A stretch of DNA of 64,000 bases from Acidobacteriota bacterium (lineage in GTDB: Bacteria > Acidobacteriota > Blastocatellia > Pyrinomonadales > Pyrinomonadaceae). The stretch lies in assembly GCA_019639235.1 (NCBI GenBank), contig JAHBSG010000014.1, forward strand, positions 40,566 through 104,565. Direction: 5' to 3'. Every line of letters begins with the position of its first letter. Position 1 is the stretch's first letter. The notes under the pieces are model-generated. The model worked only from the letters and a program-made list of their open reading frames with translations. It was not told the origin of the DNA and searched no databases. Of this stretch, positions 25,076 through 34,012 are shown in pieces. The position numbers and the translations under genes are program-made.

Positions 25076-28000
25076 TTAGAACCTCAGCTTTGCACCGAAC
25101 TGCATCACACGCGGTGCTCCAACCGTCCTCGTAATCTGGCCGAAGTCCGTCTCATCGCTGAGGTCGGAGTTCGGATTGGCGAAGTTCGCCCAGTTGAAGA
25201 TATTGAAGACGTCCCATTTGAGCTCGAGCGAGAGCCGCTCGGAGAGCCGCGTCGTTTTCTGCAAGCTGAAGTCGATGCGCTTTTGTGACGGGCCGCGGAG
25301 CGTGTTCCGGCCGAGATTTCCGAAGCCGCCGAGCGGTGCAACCAGGGCACACTCGGTGTTATTCGGGTCCTGGCAGATATTAAAGAACTCGCGGAGCCTG
25401 TCCGAACCGCCGCGGCGAAGCAGCTCAAGGCTGCGGACGCTCGGGCGGCCGAAGGCGGCGTTGAAGATCGTTCCGCTCGCACCGCCGACGTTGAAGATCC
25501 GCACCAGCGTGTTGAGCGGGATCAGCGGAGCGTTGCGTTCGGTCGCCTCGAGGAAGACGCCGAAGAACTGCGATTCGATATCGCCGCTCGTCCGGAGCAC
25601 TTCAAAGCCGGCATCCGAAGCGATGATGCTGAACGGAGCGCCTGACTGCCACTGCCCCGAGCCGACAAGCTGGAAGCCGTTGATCCATTTGTTCTTCGAC
25701 TTATTGAACGGCAGGTCCCATGTGAACGTACCGGCGAGCTTGTGCGGACGGTCAAAGTCCGAAACGGCCTTGTTGGCGTTCAGGTCTCGCTGGTCGCCCT
25801 GAACAACTAGGCCGAGATTCGGCGTGTCCGGACGGCCCGAAGCGGTCGTGCTTCCCGGATCGGTCGAGCCGATGTCGATCGACTTCGACCACGTGTAAGA
25901 AAGGTTGAGCCCAAAGCCCTTCGAGAGCCGGCGGGTCACATTGAGCAGGCCCGAATGATAAGACGAATATCCGCGGGACTGCAGGATTATCGCGTCCGTA
26001 GGGTCAAAGCCGAGGTAGGGCACGCGAACCTCTGCGGCGATCAGGGCATTTACGAACTGGAAGTTCGCTGCCGATGCATTGAGGTCGATGCCGCCGTTTC
26101 CGTTATTGCAAACGATGTAACCCGGCAGGCCGCGCCAAACGGTACTGCACGCGCCAAAGGCACCGTCAACGTTGTTGTTCGGACGCGTTCCACGGGCGCG
26201 TTCGCTGAGTCCCGGAGCACGTGCTGGAAGCACACCGGGACGCGCGAGGTCGAAGGCATCGTTCAACCGGCCATAGATGTAATCCGGCGTGTTCGGATCG
26301 TTCAGGTCATAGGGTTGATTGAACCCGACCGCAAGAAGAAGGTTCTGTCCCTTCGAGCCAATGTAGCGGGCCTCAACGGTCCAGTTCTCGTTCTTGCCAA
26401 AGGCAAACTCACGTTGAATACCGATGTTCCATTGCTGGATCATCGGTGTCCTAAGGTCGCGGTCGATGGCACGAAACTCAAGCGGCTCGACACCGGCGAT
26501 CGGATCGGCACCGGGGCCTTGATCGACCAGTACGTACGGGGTGTATCGATCCGCATCGCGGAAGGCGACCCGGAATGGAAAGTAGCTCGAGAACGGCAGC
26601 ATCGGATTGGTCTGGCCGAACGCGGTCGTTCCCTGAACGGTCGAGGGCGAACTTTCGGTCGTAACTTCGATCTCCTTGAAGAACGGATAGTTCGAGTAGA
26701 TCGTATTAATGAACGCCGCTGACGGACGATCAAAGAAGATTCCGTATCCGCCGCGGATGACGGTCGAATCGTTGGTGAAAGGCTTGAATGCAAAGCCGAC
26801 ACGCGGAGCGAAGTTGTTAAGGTCCTGACCGTTGAGCGTGTGTTTGTTTCCGGCCGAGGCTATTGAGCCGAGCGATTGGTCGATAGCCGCGACCCCCGTG
26901 TTCTCAATGTTCGTCGGGAGGATGAACCCCGGCTGTATGTTGTTCGGGTCGGTGACGCGGGAAAAATCGAAGTTAGAGAACCGTCCGAATTTCTCGATAG
27001 GCCAACCGAACCAATCCCAGCGAAGGCCCATCGTTAGCGTCAACTTCTGCGAGAACTTGAACTCATCCGAAATGTAGAAGCTGAGGTCATTGAACCGGAA
27101 CTGCTTATCGGATATACCGAAAGCAACGTCTGCCTCGGGCACAAAGCCTGTCAAGAGCTCGGTAAAGTTCGTCAAGCCCTCGAACTCAACCCCTTGTTCC
27201 TCGGGGAGGTTCGTATCGTAAAAATTGCGCTTGTGCTCAACGCCGAAGCGAATTGAGTGGCGCCCCTTAATCCACGTAGTGTTGTTTGCAAAGGTCAGGG
27301 TCGTCTGGTTCCGCTTATTGTAAACGTCGTTCGGCGCCATCACCGAGAAATCGCGGAAGTTGCCGAAGCCAGCCCAACGAGCACCGCGAAGGGTTGCCGG
27401 GCCGGAGTCAAAAACGGTCGCCGGATTGAAGATGCCGAGCCCCGGATTGGTAAGCTCGTTCGCCAAGAAACGCTCGTCGAGTTCCCGCGTGTTATCCAGG
27501 AAAAAGTATCCGAATCGGACCTCGTTGATCAGCGTCGGCGAGAAGAAATGTGTGTTCGTGATCGCGACCGTACGGTTGCGGTCGTCCTTGATAAGCGGCG
27601 TTGCCGAGACGAGCGTGTCGTCCGAGAAAGGATCAAGCGACGGAAAATCCGACCAGAAAAGCGTGCCGGAAAGTGTGTTCAGCCCTTTGCCTTCGCTGTT
27701 CCCGGGCGAGACCGTGTAGTCGATCCTTCCGGTGAACTGATCCTGTTCATACTCGGCCGGGAAAACATTGCGGACGCGGACGAGCGGAAAGCCGCCGCGG
27801 ACGCGGCCCTGAACGCCGCGGTCAAGTATCGGAAGACCATTCGGCAGGCCAAAAGGCGTAAAGTCCGTAATGCGAGTTGTTCCGTTAAGCAGTGCTTCGA
27901 CGTTCGCAGTGTTGTAAAAGAGCCGCTCAAAGCGTCCTGCCGTAAGCTGCGGAATGAGGAACCCGCCCGTGACCGGATTCCTGAGGTTAAAGAGCCGGAA

Positions 28001-29206
28001 GCCGGGGCTTGTCGGGTCGATACAGGTTCCCGCGATCGTCCCGGCAAAAGTGCCGGGCGTGAGCGTCCGCACGCAGTAGCCGGGCGAGCCGGGGCCGGGA
28101 AGGAACGTGAACGCATTACCGAAAGTGCTTACCTGGCCGCCGTTCTGTGCCGTCCGGAGGAAGGCGATGCGAATCGCTTCCGGATCTGTCCGGTCGTTGA
28201 TCAATGCCAGGGCTTCGGGAAGGATCGTGTAGCTCTGCGCCGTCGGCACGTATGCCGTGCTTGAGTCGGTTCGCTGGTAACCGACGAAGAAGAATGCCCG
28301 GTCCTTTTTTATCGGCCCGCCAAGCGTGGCACCGCCTTCGAACTTGCGTGCCTTCTGGCGATCAATGCCGTCACGGTTAAAGAAGAAGTCGTTCGCGTTG
28401 AAAAGCTCGTTCTGAACGTATGCGTAGGCATTTCCGTTGAACGTATTGCCGCCGCCGCGGGTGACAAGCTGGATGTTACCGCCGCCGCTGCGTCCGAGCG
28501 AGGCATCGTAGCCCGAGGTCAGGATCTTCACTTCCTGAACCGTTTCCGGAGCCGGCGAGATGTTGCCCGTCAGCGAGCCGGTACCGGTCGCGTTGGTCGC
28601 GTCGATGCCGTTAAAGAGGACCGACTGCGAGGTCGTTCGCGAACCGGCGACCGAGACCTCCTGGTTGCCGCTGCCGTTGGCAAGCGGGTCGTTGAGGTCG
28701 GCCGCGACAGAGGCATCGGTCGTAAGCGACGTAAATGCACCGCGGACCGAGGGTAGAGCCTCAAGTTTTTTGCCCGTGAGCTGTGCACCGGTAACGCTCG
28801 TGCCCTCCGGAAGCGGGCCGCTCTCATCTGTTATCTCGACGTCAACAACGGCACCTTCAACACCGGCAACGCCGAGGATCAGATAGACCTCGGTCGCAAC
28901 GCTTGCTGCGACGGTCGTCTGCTCGATCTTCGGTTCGAAACCGGCGGCCGCGGCCTTTACTTCATAATTGCCGAGCGGAAGCACGGCGAAATTCCACGTT
29001 CCGTTGTCGCGGACGGTCGTTGTCCGGGTAAGGCCGGTGGTCAAATTCTTGATAGTGACGGTCGCGCCGGGGATCAGCGCTCCGTTCTGGTCCGAAACGG
29101 TACCGCTAATGCTGCCGTTGTCGGTCGCCTGTCCGAAAGCTCCGTTAAGGCTGGCAAGGCCAAAAACTACCAGAGCAGTGAAGTGTATAAATCGTTTAAT
29201 GCGCAT
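25076..29206 (-). CDS. Oar-like TonB-dependent outer-membrane receptor
   Basis: 1376 residues, typical of the large acidobacterial receptors. A signal peptide ends at GAFGQ. Residues about 30-110 form a carboxypeptidase-regulatory-like domain (GSISGTVSDQNGALIPGATV). A plug domain follows (about 120-270), with VSVAGSRTTSQSVLFNGIDA and VTRGGGNTFNGNAYAYVQNE. The rest is a beta-barrel ending in an aromatic residue (QFGAKLRF), as outer-membrane proteins do. I see no clear TonB box. Members of this group import large substrates or take part in protein secretion; the substrate here is unknown. It is followed by the parvulin-like chaperone gene. Confidence 0.93.
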   Translation of the reverse strand: MRIKRFIHFTALVVFGLASLNGAFGQATDNGSISGTVSDQNGALIPGATVTIKNLTTGLTRTTTVRDNGTWNFAVLPLGNYEVKAAAAGFEPKIEQTTVAASVATEVYLILGVAGVEGAVVDVEITDESGPLPEGTSVTGAQLTGKKLEALPSVRGAFTSLTTDASVAADLNDPLANGSGNQEVSVAGSRTTSQSVLFNGIDATNATGTGSLTGNISPAPETVQEVKILTSGYDASLGRSGGGNIQLVTRGGGNTFNGNAYAYVQNELFNANDFFFNRDGIDRQKARKFEGGATLGGPIKKDRAFFFVGYQRTDSSTAYVPTAQSYTILPEALALINDRTDPEAIRIAFLRTAQNGGQVSTFGNAFTFLPGPGSPGYCVRTLTPGTFAGTIAGTCIDPTSPGFRLFNLRNPVTGGFLIPQLTAGRFERLFYNTANVEALLNGTTRITDFTPFGLPNGLPILDRGVQGRVRGGFPLVRVRNVFPAEYEQDQFTGRIDYTVSPGNSEGKGLNTLSGTLFWSDFPSLDPFSDDTLVSATPLIKDDRNRTVAITNTHFFSPTLINEVRFGYFFLDNTRELDERFLANELTNPGLGIFNPATVFDSGPATLRGARWAGFGNFRDFSVMAPNDVYNKRNQTTLTFANNTTWIKGRHSIRFGVEHKRNFYDTNLPEEQGVEFEGLTNFTELLTGFVPEADVAFGISDKQFRFNDLSFYISDEFKFSQKLTLTMGLRWDWFGWPIEKFGRFSNFDFSRVTDPNNIQPGFILPTNIENTGVAAIDQSLGSIASAGNKHTLNGQDLNNFAPRVGFAFKPFTNDSTVIRGGYGIFFDRPSAAFINTIYSNYPFFKEIEVTTESSPSTVQGTTAFGQTNPMLPFSSYFPFRVAFRDADRYTPYVLVDQGPGADPIAGVEPLEFRAIDRDLRTPMIQQWNIGIQREFAFGKNENWTVEARYIGSKGQNLLLAVGFNQPYDLNDPNTPDYIYGRLNDAFDLARPGVLPARAPGLSERARGTRPNNNVDGAFGACSTVWRGLPGYIVCNNGNGGIDLNASAANFQFVNALIAAEVRVPYLGFDPTDAIILQSRGYSSYHSGLLNVTRRLSKGFGLNLSYTWSKSIDIGSTDPGSTTASGRPDTPNLGLVVQGDQRDLNANKAVSDFDRPHKLAGTFTWDLPFNKSKNKWINGFQLVGSGQWQSGAPFSIIASDAGFEVLRTSGDIESQFFGVFLEATERNAPLIPLNTLVRIFNVGGASGTIFNAAFGRPSVRSLELLRRGGSDRLREFFNICQDPNNTECALVAPLGGFGNLGRNTLRGPSQKRIDFSLQKTTRLSERLSLELKWDVFNIFNWANFANPNSDLSDETDFGQITRTVGAPRVMQFGAKLRF

Positions 29207-29249
29207 GGCTCAAAAAACCTCGCTAATTTGTTCTCTCCAAGATCTCTTG

Positions 29250-29298
29250 TTATTAAAATTTGCTTCGGGCGGAGGCGGTTTCAGCCCACCGCCCGAAG
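29250..29298 (-). terminator. Terminator of the beta-propeller-like protein gene
   Basis: CTTCGGGCGG (29263-29272) pairs with CCGCCCGAAG (29289-29298); the 16-base loop can form a nested GGCGG/CCGCC stem. On the minus strand it is followed by CAAATTTTAATAAC. It separates the propeller gene from the receptor gene, so the two may be transcribed separately. Confidence 0.7.
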
Positions 29299-29329
29299 TC
29301 CTGCTGTTCCCCTTGTTCGTGATCGAAAA

Positions 29330-30346
29330 CTAGCGGATCGGAAGGACCGGAATGTCGAATCCTTCAAAGTCCCCGCAGAATGCTCCTGTGTTCAGGCAAC
29401 CCGGGGTCGAAAGCGTGTTCGAACCCGCCGGATTGCCAAGCGGGAATACAAGGGCGGTTGCCTTGGCCGTTCCTGCCGGTCCCGGCGTCAGGTCCGTGAT
29501 GGTGTAAACGCGAGCGTCCTCAAGCAGCAGATAAAGGGTGTTACCGAAAGCGGCAAGGCCTGTATCGCGGTTGACGTCGGTCGGCAGCGTGTTCGTGATA
29601 AAACGGGCACGGCCGGCGTTCGCTCCGGTCGCAAAGAGCTGATAGATCGCTCCGTTTGCTCCCGCGTTGTTGTTGAAGCGGTTCTCAGACGCGAAGATGC
29701 GGCCGTCGGCAGTAACGGCGAGGCCGTCAAAGTACGGGTTCTCGTCTCCGCCTTGGCTATCAGCGGTCTTGATCAGGCCGGCAGCCGTCGGACCGGAGCC
29801 GATCTGTGTTGCAAGGCCGGTGGTTGGGCTGATGCGGAAGAGGCGGCTCCGCGGGGCGTTTGAAGGTAGCGTATCGTCCGAGGCGATAGCGTATATCCAA
29901 CCGTCGGTTGCGTTGTAAGCGGCGGCAGCTTCAGTAAAGCCGGACGGGAAGCATGTCTCGCCGATCTGCGGCCCGATCGGGCCCGCAATGCCATTCGCCT
30001 GCGGATAAGTTCCAGGCGTCCGGAAAAGGCGAAGGTCGGACGCAAGTCCGGTCACGGGATCCGAACCGGTATTGCAGAGCTCGGTATCGAACTCGGCCAC
30101 GCCGTAGAGAGTCGATCCGATCGACGCCAAGCCTTCATATTCACGGCGGATCGTCTGGCCGTTCAGGGTCAGGTTGCTGATGAGCGTACCCTGGCCGGTG
30201 GCAAGGTCAAACTGGTAGTACTGCTGTTGAAGGTTCGTAACGTCGCGGTTGTTATCCGTGATCGAGTATCCGATCTGGCCAAAGGCTGCTGCGTTCAGTG
30301 AAACGATAGCGGCCACGGCAAAAATTGCTTTGAACAAATTTCTCAT
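29330..30346 (-). CDS. Secreted beta-propeller-like protein, function unknown
   Basis: 338 residues with a signal peptide ending at AAAFGQ. The mature part consists of beta-rich blocks with repeating signatures (LYGVAEFDTELC, WIYAIASDDTL, RIFASENRFN, LYLLLEDARVYTI) that look like propeller blades; FDGLAVTADGRIFASENR resembles the DUF4394 or NHL type. Paired cysteines (CNTG..., CFPSG, CLNTGAFCGDF) could form disulfides, fitting an extracytoplasmic protein. It is upstream of the TonB-dependent receptor on the same strand, so it may be a surface partner, but a terminator lies between. Confidence 0.78.
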   Translation of the reverse strand: MRNLFKAIFAVAAIVSLNAAAFGQIGYSITDNNRDVTNLQQQYYQFDLATGQGTLISNLTLNGQTIRREYEGLASIGSTLYGVAEFDTELCNTGSDPVTGLASDLRLFRTPGTYPQANGIAGPIGPQIGETCFPSGFTEAAAAYNATDGWIYAIASDDTLPSNAPRSRLFRISPTTGLATQIGSGPTAAGLIKTADSQGGDENPYFDGLAVTADGRIFASENRFNNNAGANGAIYQLFATGANAGRARFITNTLPTDVNRDTGLAAFGNTLYLLLEDARVYTITDLTPGPAGTAKATALVFPLGNPAGSNTLSTPGCLNTGAFCGDFEGFDIPVLPIR

Positions 30347-30483
30347 TTTTCCTCCAAATGTCTGGGCTTGGTTGCTTAGTTACTTGGTCTTTTCCCGCTC
30401 AAGGGGTTCCCCGCTTTCCTCGAGCCAACTCTGTGATCGCAATATAGTGATCGTTAAGATTCCGGTTGTTCGTCTGTTCGTAA

Positions 30484-30587
30484 GCCGTGAAGCTCTTTGG
30501 CCTGAAGCAGCCGTCTTCAGCGACCCTTCGCAGCAATAGGCGGCCGATGCCCATCTGGACAACGAAAAGCCTTCGGTTGCTGCGAAG
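30484..30587 (-). ncRNA. Candidate structured leader RNA upstream of the propeller gene
   Basis: On the minus strand, CTTCGCAGCAA (30587-30577) pairs perfectly with TTGCTGCGAAG (30536-30526). Inside the 40-base loop, CCGA pairs with TCGG and TGTCC with GGGCA around AGAT. A second stem CTGAAG/CTTCAG (30520-30502) follows, then a GCC...GGC element. This makes about three consecutive helices in the long leader of the gene at 30346. I recognise no known riboswitch class. The structure can also be read on the plus strand, upstream of nadA, so the strand is not certain. Confidence 0.4.
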
Positions 30588-30796
30588 TGAGAAGTCTATC
30601 GGCGCGAACTAAACGGCGTGTGACCGTAACCTTAAATAAGTGGGTACTTTCTGTTACGAAAAGGTTACGTGCGGGAAGGCCGTGCTTCCCCGGCGCCTAT
30701 CACCACTCGGGAGTTGCTTGCGCAATTGCGGGGCAAGTGACATCATCGAATTTGCTGTGAAGGTGTCTTTTTTCAGCGCATTTTTGGGAGGCGATG
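30588..30796. other. Intergenic region upstream of nadA
   Basis: No gene is seen. Two GTTACG hexamers lie 11 bp apart at 30653 and 30664, with an inverted CGTAAC at 30625, which suggests a direct-repeat regulator site. A GGGAAG/CTTCCC hairpin is at 30673-30690. I cannot pick a clear -35/-10 pair. Confidence 0.4.
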
Positions 30797-31909
30797 ATGA
30801 GTACAGCAGTTGAGCAGGTTCGCCCGCTTGAAGATTTTCTGGTGATGCCGGAGGCGGAAGTTGCCGAAAGTATCGAAGCCGCCCGTGAGGCTCTCGGCGG
30901 TGATGTCGTCATCCTCGGCCATCATTATCAACGCGACGACGTTATCCGTCATGCCGATCTGCAGGGCGATTCGTATCAGCTTTCCGTTATGGCCTCGCAG
31001 ACGGATGCCGGTCACATCGTCTTCTGCGGAGTTCACTTCATGGCCGAGTCGGCCGACATTCTTGGCAAGCCGAAGCAGCGTGTGATCCTGCCCGATATGG
31101 GTGCGGGATGTTCGATGGCTGACATGGCGACGATCGATCAGGTCGAGGACGCCTGGGAGCAGCTTCGTGACATCGGTGTTCTCAAGAGCAAGGTCGCGCC
31201 GATCACGTACATGAATTCCTCGGCGGCGATCAAGGCATTTTGCGGCAGGCACGAAGGCGTCGTCTGTACAAGCTCGAATGCAGTTCCGCTCTTCGATGTC
31301 TATTTGAACGAATTCGACAAGATGTTCTTTTTCCCCGACCAACACCTCGGGCGAAACACGGGAGCGAAGTTCGGCATCCCGCTCGACAAGATGGTCGTCT
31401 GGAATCCGCACGAAGAACTCGGCGGAAACACGCCCGAGGCCTTGCTCGAGGCAAAGCTGATCCTCTGGCGAGGCCATTGCTCGGTCCACGGGCGTTTCAA
31501 GGAGTGGCACGTTGACCGCATTCGCGAGCAGGTGCCTGGGGTGCAGGTGCTTGTGCATCCGGAGTGCACGTACGAGGTCGTGCAAAAGAGCGACCTGAAC
31601 GGCTCAACGAGCTTTATCATCAAAACGGTCGAGAACGCCCCGGCGGGTTCGAAGTGGGCGATCGGCACCGAGGTCAACCTGGTCAATCGGCTTGCTCAGC
31701 GGTTCCCGGATAAGGAAATTCACTTGCTGGCCCCGGACCTTTGCATGTGTGCGACGATGTACCGCATCGCTCCGCAGAATCTTGCTTGGGCGATGGAGAA
31801 CCTCGCCGAAGGCATTGTGGTCAACGAGATAATAGTCGATGACGAGACGAAGCATTTCGCCAATGTCGCGCTCGAGCGGATGATCCGGATGACCGAAACG
31901 GGCAAGTAG
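30797..31909 (+). CDS. nadA: Quinolinate synthase NadA
   Basis: 370 residues. It condenses iminoaspartate with dihydroxyacetone phosphate to quinolinate, the first NAD precursor ring, using one [4Fe-4S] cluster. Family motifs: VVILGHHYQRDDVI, VFCGVHFMAESADIL, GCSMADM, VHPECTYEVV and APDLCMCATMYRI; the last three carry the cluster-ligand cysteines. Two ATGs are in tandem; GGGAGG (30786-30791) is five bases from the second, at 30797, so I choose it. No nadB or nadC is nearby. A ferredoxin gene follows after 9 bases. Confidence 0.96.
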   Translation: MSTAVEQVRPLEDFLVMPEAEVAESIEAAREALGGDVVILGHHYQRDDVIRHADLQGDSYQLSVMASQTDAGHIVFCGVHFMAESADILGKPKQRVILPDMGAGCSMADMATIDQVEDAWEQLRDIGVLKSKVAPITYMNSSAAIKAFCGRHEGVVCTSSNAVPLFDVYLNEFDKMFFFPDQHLGRNTGAKFGIPLDKMVVWNPHEELGGNTPEALLEAKLILWRGHCSVHGRFKEWHVDRIREQVPGVQVLVHPECTYEVVQKSDLNGSTSFIIKTVENAPAGSKWAIGTEVNLVNRLAQRFPDKEIHLLAPDLCMCATMYRIAPQNLAWAMENLAEGIVVNEIIVDDETKHFANVALERMIRMTETGK

Positions 31910-31918
31910 CAGGCAAAA

Positions 31919-32149
31919 ATGGCAGAGCTATCTGACAAATTGCCGGACAACGTCGGCGGCCGGTTTTACGTCGATCGAATGTGTATCGACTGCGACGTTT
32001 GCCGCGATACTGCCCCAGCGAACTTTACCCGCAATGATGAGAACGGGTATTCGTACGTATATAAGCAGCCCACTTCCCCCGAAGAACTTGCCCTTTGCGA
32101 AGAGGCGATGATGGCGTGCCCAGTTGAGGCCATCGGCGACGACGCCTAA
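31919..32149 (+). CDS. Single-cluster [4Fe-4S] ferredoxin next to nadA
   Basis: 76 residues. Cys 22, 25 and 28 (CIDCDVC) plus Cys 67 (ACPVEAIG) are the four ligands of one [4Fe-4S] cluster; Cys 60 is an extra that might form a disulfide. This is the monocluster type found in Bacillus and Thermotoga ferredoxins. It starts 9 bases after the nadA stop, so the two are probably co-transcribed. An electron or cluster-maintenance role for oxygen-sensitive NadA is an inference from position. Confidence 0.9.
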   Translation: MAELSDKLPDNVGGRFYVDRMCIDCDVCRDTAPANFTRNDENGYSYVYKQPTSPEELALCEEAMMACPVEAIGDDA

Positions 32150-32273
32150 GGTTTGCAAGGCAATGTTGACCGAAGTGTTAACATTACAGAACGCTTTAAT
32201 AAATTGATCTCGCCGGCGTACCGCCATGTGCGAGCCTTTAACGAATCTCGAAACGCTTTGGGAGGAAACTAGA

Positions 32274-33884
32274 ATGAATATCCGTCTTTTGACGCTGCTT
32301 TTTGCCCTCTTTTCGGCTACGGCCTTCGGCCAAACGTCATGGCTTGACCGCGGATTCTCGACGCCCTGGAACACGGGCAATGGAGTAATACCGTCCGCTC
32401 CGCGGAGTAACGGCGAGTCGCCAAATTCGCAGATGTGCCGCGGCACGATCCGTGCGGCCGAATCGATCAATGACCGGGCGATGACGCGGGCCGGTTGGTT
32501 CCTCTTTGGCCCGACCTACAGCTACGGCACTATCTCGATCGTTACGGCGATGGCGAGCGTTGACGGAATGTGCCGGCCGAACGAATACAACGGCTTTGTC
32601 TTCTTCGGGAACCGCTTTGCCGGGACGCTCGCCCCGACGGTTTCAAATTCGCGGACCGATGGAGCTTTGAGCACGATCCAATTCTTTAACCCCGATAACC
32701 TGACCGTTCAGTTCGTCCGCTACGATGACGACGACGGATTATGCTGCCCCTCGCGGACGAGCTACGTGAGCTACGAGATCACGTTGGGAACGCGTCCGCT
32801 GGTCAAGGCAGTTGACGTGGATACCCGGCCGAACTGTGAAAATTCAGGCCCGATCGAGACGCAGGACAACGTGGTTTCCGGAACTGTGACGTATCGGACA
32901 CGGATGGCACTTCCGCCGACCGCTGTCTTGACCGTTTCGTTGCTTGATGTCTCACGGGCGGATGCTGCGGCCGACGATATCGCCCGGCAGCAGATCAACA
33001 CCGCCGGCAAACAGGTCCCGTTCGATTTCAGCTTTGCCTACGACCGGACGCGCATCCAGGAGCGGAACCGCTACGCGATCCGGGCCGAGATCCGCGATGG
33101 GGGGCGGCTGCTCTTTACGACCGACACGAACTATCCGGTGATAACGCAAGGCAATCCGCGGAATGTTGATCTGGTCGTTGTCCCGGTCGGCCGTCCGGGC
33201 CCGGGAACGGGCCAAGCCTCGGGGACGATCCGCGGCACGGTCACCTATCGGCAGCGGATAGCTTTGCCGGCCGATTCGGAGATCACGGTCAAGCTTGTTG
33301 ACGCCGAAGATCCCGAAGGTACACCGGTGGCCGAGACGACCGTCACCACGGGCACTCGGCAGGTGCCTGTGCCTTTCGAGCTCGGATACGAACGCCGCGA
33401 CGTCAATCTTCAACGAAGCTATGTTCTGCTGGCCGAGATCCGCTCGAACAAAACTCTTCGATTCCGTTCGGATACGGGCACACCGGTCAACCTTCGTAAC
33501 GCGAATGTTCAGGGCGTTGAGATCCTCGTCAGCCCGTCGAGCGATGAGCCGGAGGTAGTAACGGGCCAGTCGCTGAACGTATCGAAGTTTGGCACGGGCT
33601 CGTTCCAGATCGAAGGCCGCGGTTCGGAACTCATCATCCGCGGAACTGTGACGATCCAGACCGACGGCACGGCGACCGTCTCGATAACCCGGCTAAACGG
33701 AACGATCAACTTTGAAGGAAAGCTCGTTGCCTTTGACAGCAATTCGGCAAGGATAATGGTCCAGAGTTCGGGCGATGCAGACGCCTCCGGCGAGATCGAT
33801 GTTCGGTACAGCGGCCGGAATCTGAACGCCGTAATCGGCAACAATCTCGTGCTGGACGGGCAGAACGTTACGCTTCGTTTCTAA
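32274..33884 (+). CDS. Secreted protein with tandem YbaY/YscW-like domains
   Basis: 536 residues. The ATG at 32274 with GGAGG eight to nine bases upstream gives a signal peptide (MNIRLLTLLFALFSATAFGQ). Residues about 20-190 are a beta-rich domain with conserved cysteines. Two similar domains follow: VSGTVTYRTRMALPPTAVLT at about 202 and IRGTVTYRQRIALPADSEIT at about 320, each ending in a TD(T)xxP(V) element. This pattern is that of YbaY/YscW (PF09619), the pilotin-like lipoprotein family, although no lipobox is seen here. A further beta domain (about 440-536) ends the protein. Envelope function is likely; the exact role is unknown. Confidence 0.8.
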   Translation: MNIRLLTLLFALFSATAFGQTSWLDRGFSTPWNTGNGVIPSAPRSNGESPNSQMCRGTIRAAESINDRAMTRAGWFLFGPTYSYGTISIVTAMASVDGMCRPNEYNGFVFFGNRFAGTLAPTVSNSRTDGALSTIQFFNPDNLTVQFVRYDDDDGLCCPSRTSYVSYEITLGTRPLVKAVDVDTRPNCENSGPIETQDNVVSGTVTYRTRMALPPTAVLTVSLLDVSRADAAADDIARQQINTAGKQVPFDFSFAYDRTRIQERNRYAIRAEIRDGGRLLFTTDTNYPVITQGNPRNVDLVVVPVGRPGPGTGQASGTIRGTVTYRQRIALPADSEITVKLVDAEDPEGTPVAETTVTTGTRQVPVPFELGYERRDVNLQRSYVLLAEIRSNKTLRFRSDTGTPVNLRNANVQGVEILVSPSSDEPEVVTGQSLNVSKFGTGSFQIEGRGSELIIRGTVTIQTDGTATVSITRLNGTINFEGKLVAFDSNSARIMVQSSGDADASGEIDVRYSGRNLNAVIGNNLVLDGQNVTLRF

Positions 33885-33907
33885 CTACTAAAAGACGTGC
33901 TTAGAAC

Positions 33908-33949
33908 GCGGGTAAAGGCTCGAATCTCGGGCCTCTACCCGCTTTTTTT
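33908..33949 (+). terminator. Rho-independent terminator after the YbaY-like gene
   Basis: GCGGGTA (33908-33914) pairs with TACCCGC (33936-33942), with an inner AGGC/GCCT pairing, followed by seven T. It is 24 bases after the stop. Confidence 0.9.
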
Positions 33950-34012
33950 GCTCGGCTTATGCAAAAAGTGCGGAGAAGCAGGGTCAATTACCCTGTATGG
34001 GAGGCTTTAATA

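Noticed and set aside
27257..28264. 335-codon plus-strand frame opposite the TonB-dependent receptor
   Set aside because: Low-complexity Arg/Glu/Val protein, no ribosome-binding site, and it lies fully inside the receptor gene.
30249..30539. 96-codon plus-strand frame upstream of nadA
   Set aside because: It overlaps the propeller gene start antisense and covers the structured leader; no ribosome-binding site.
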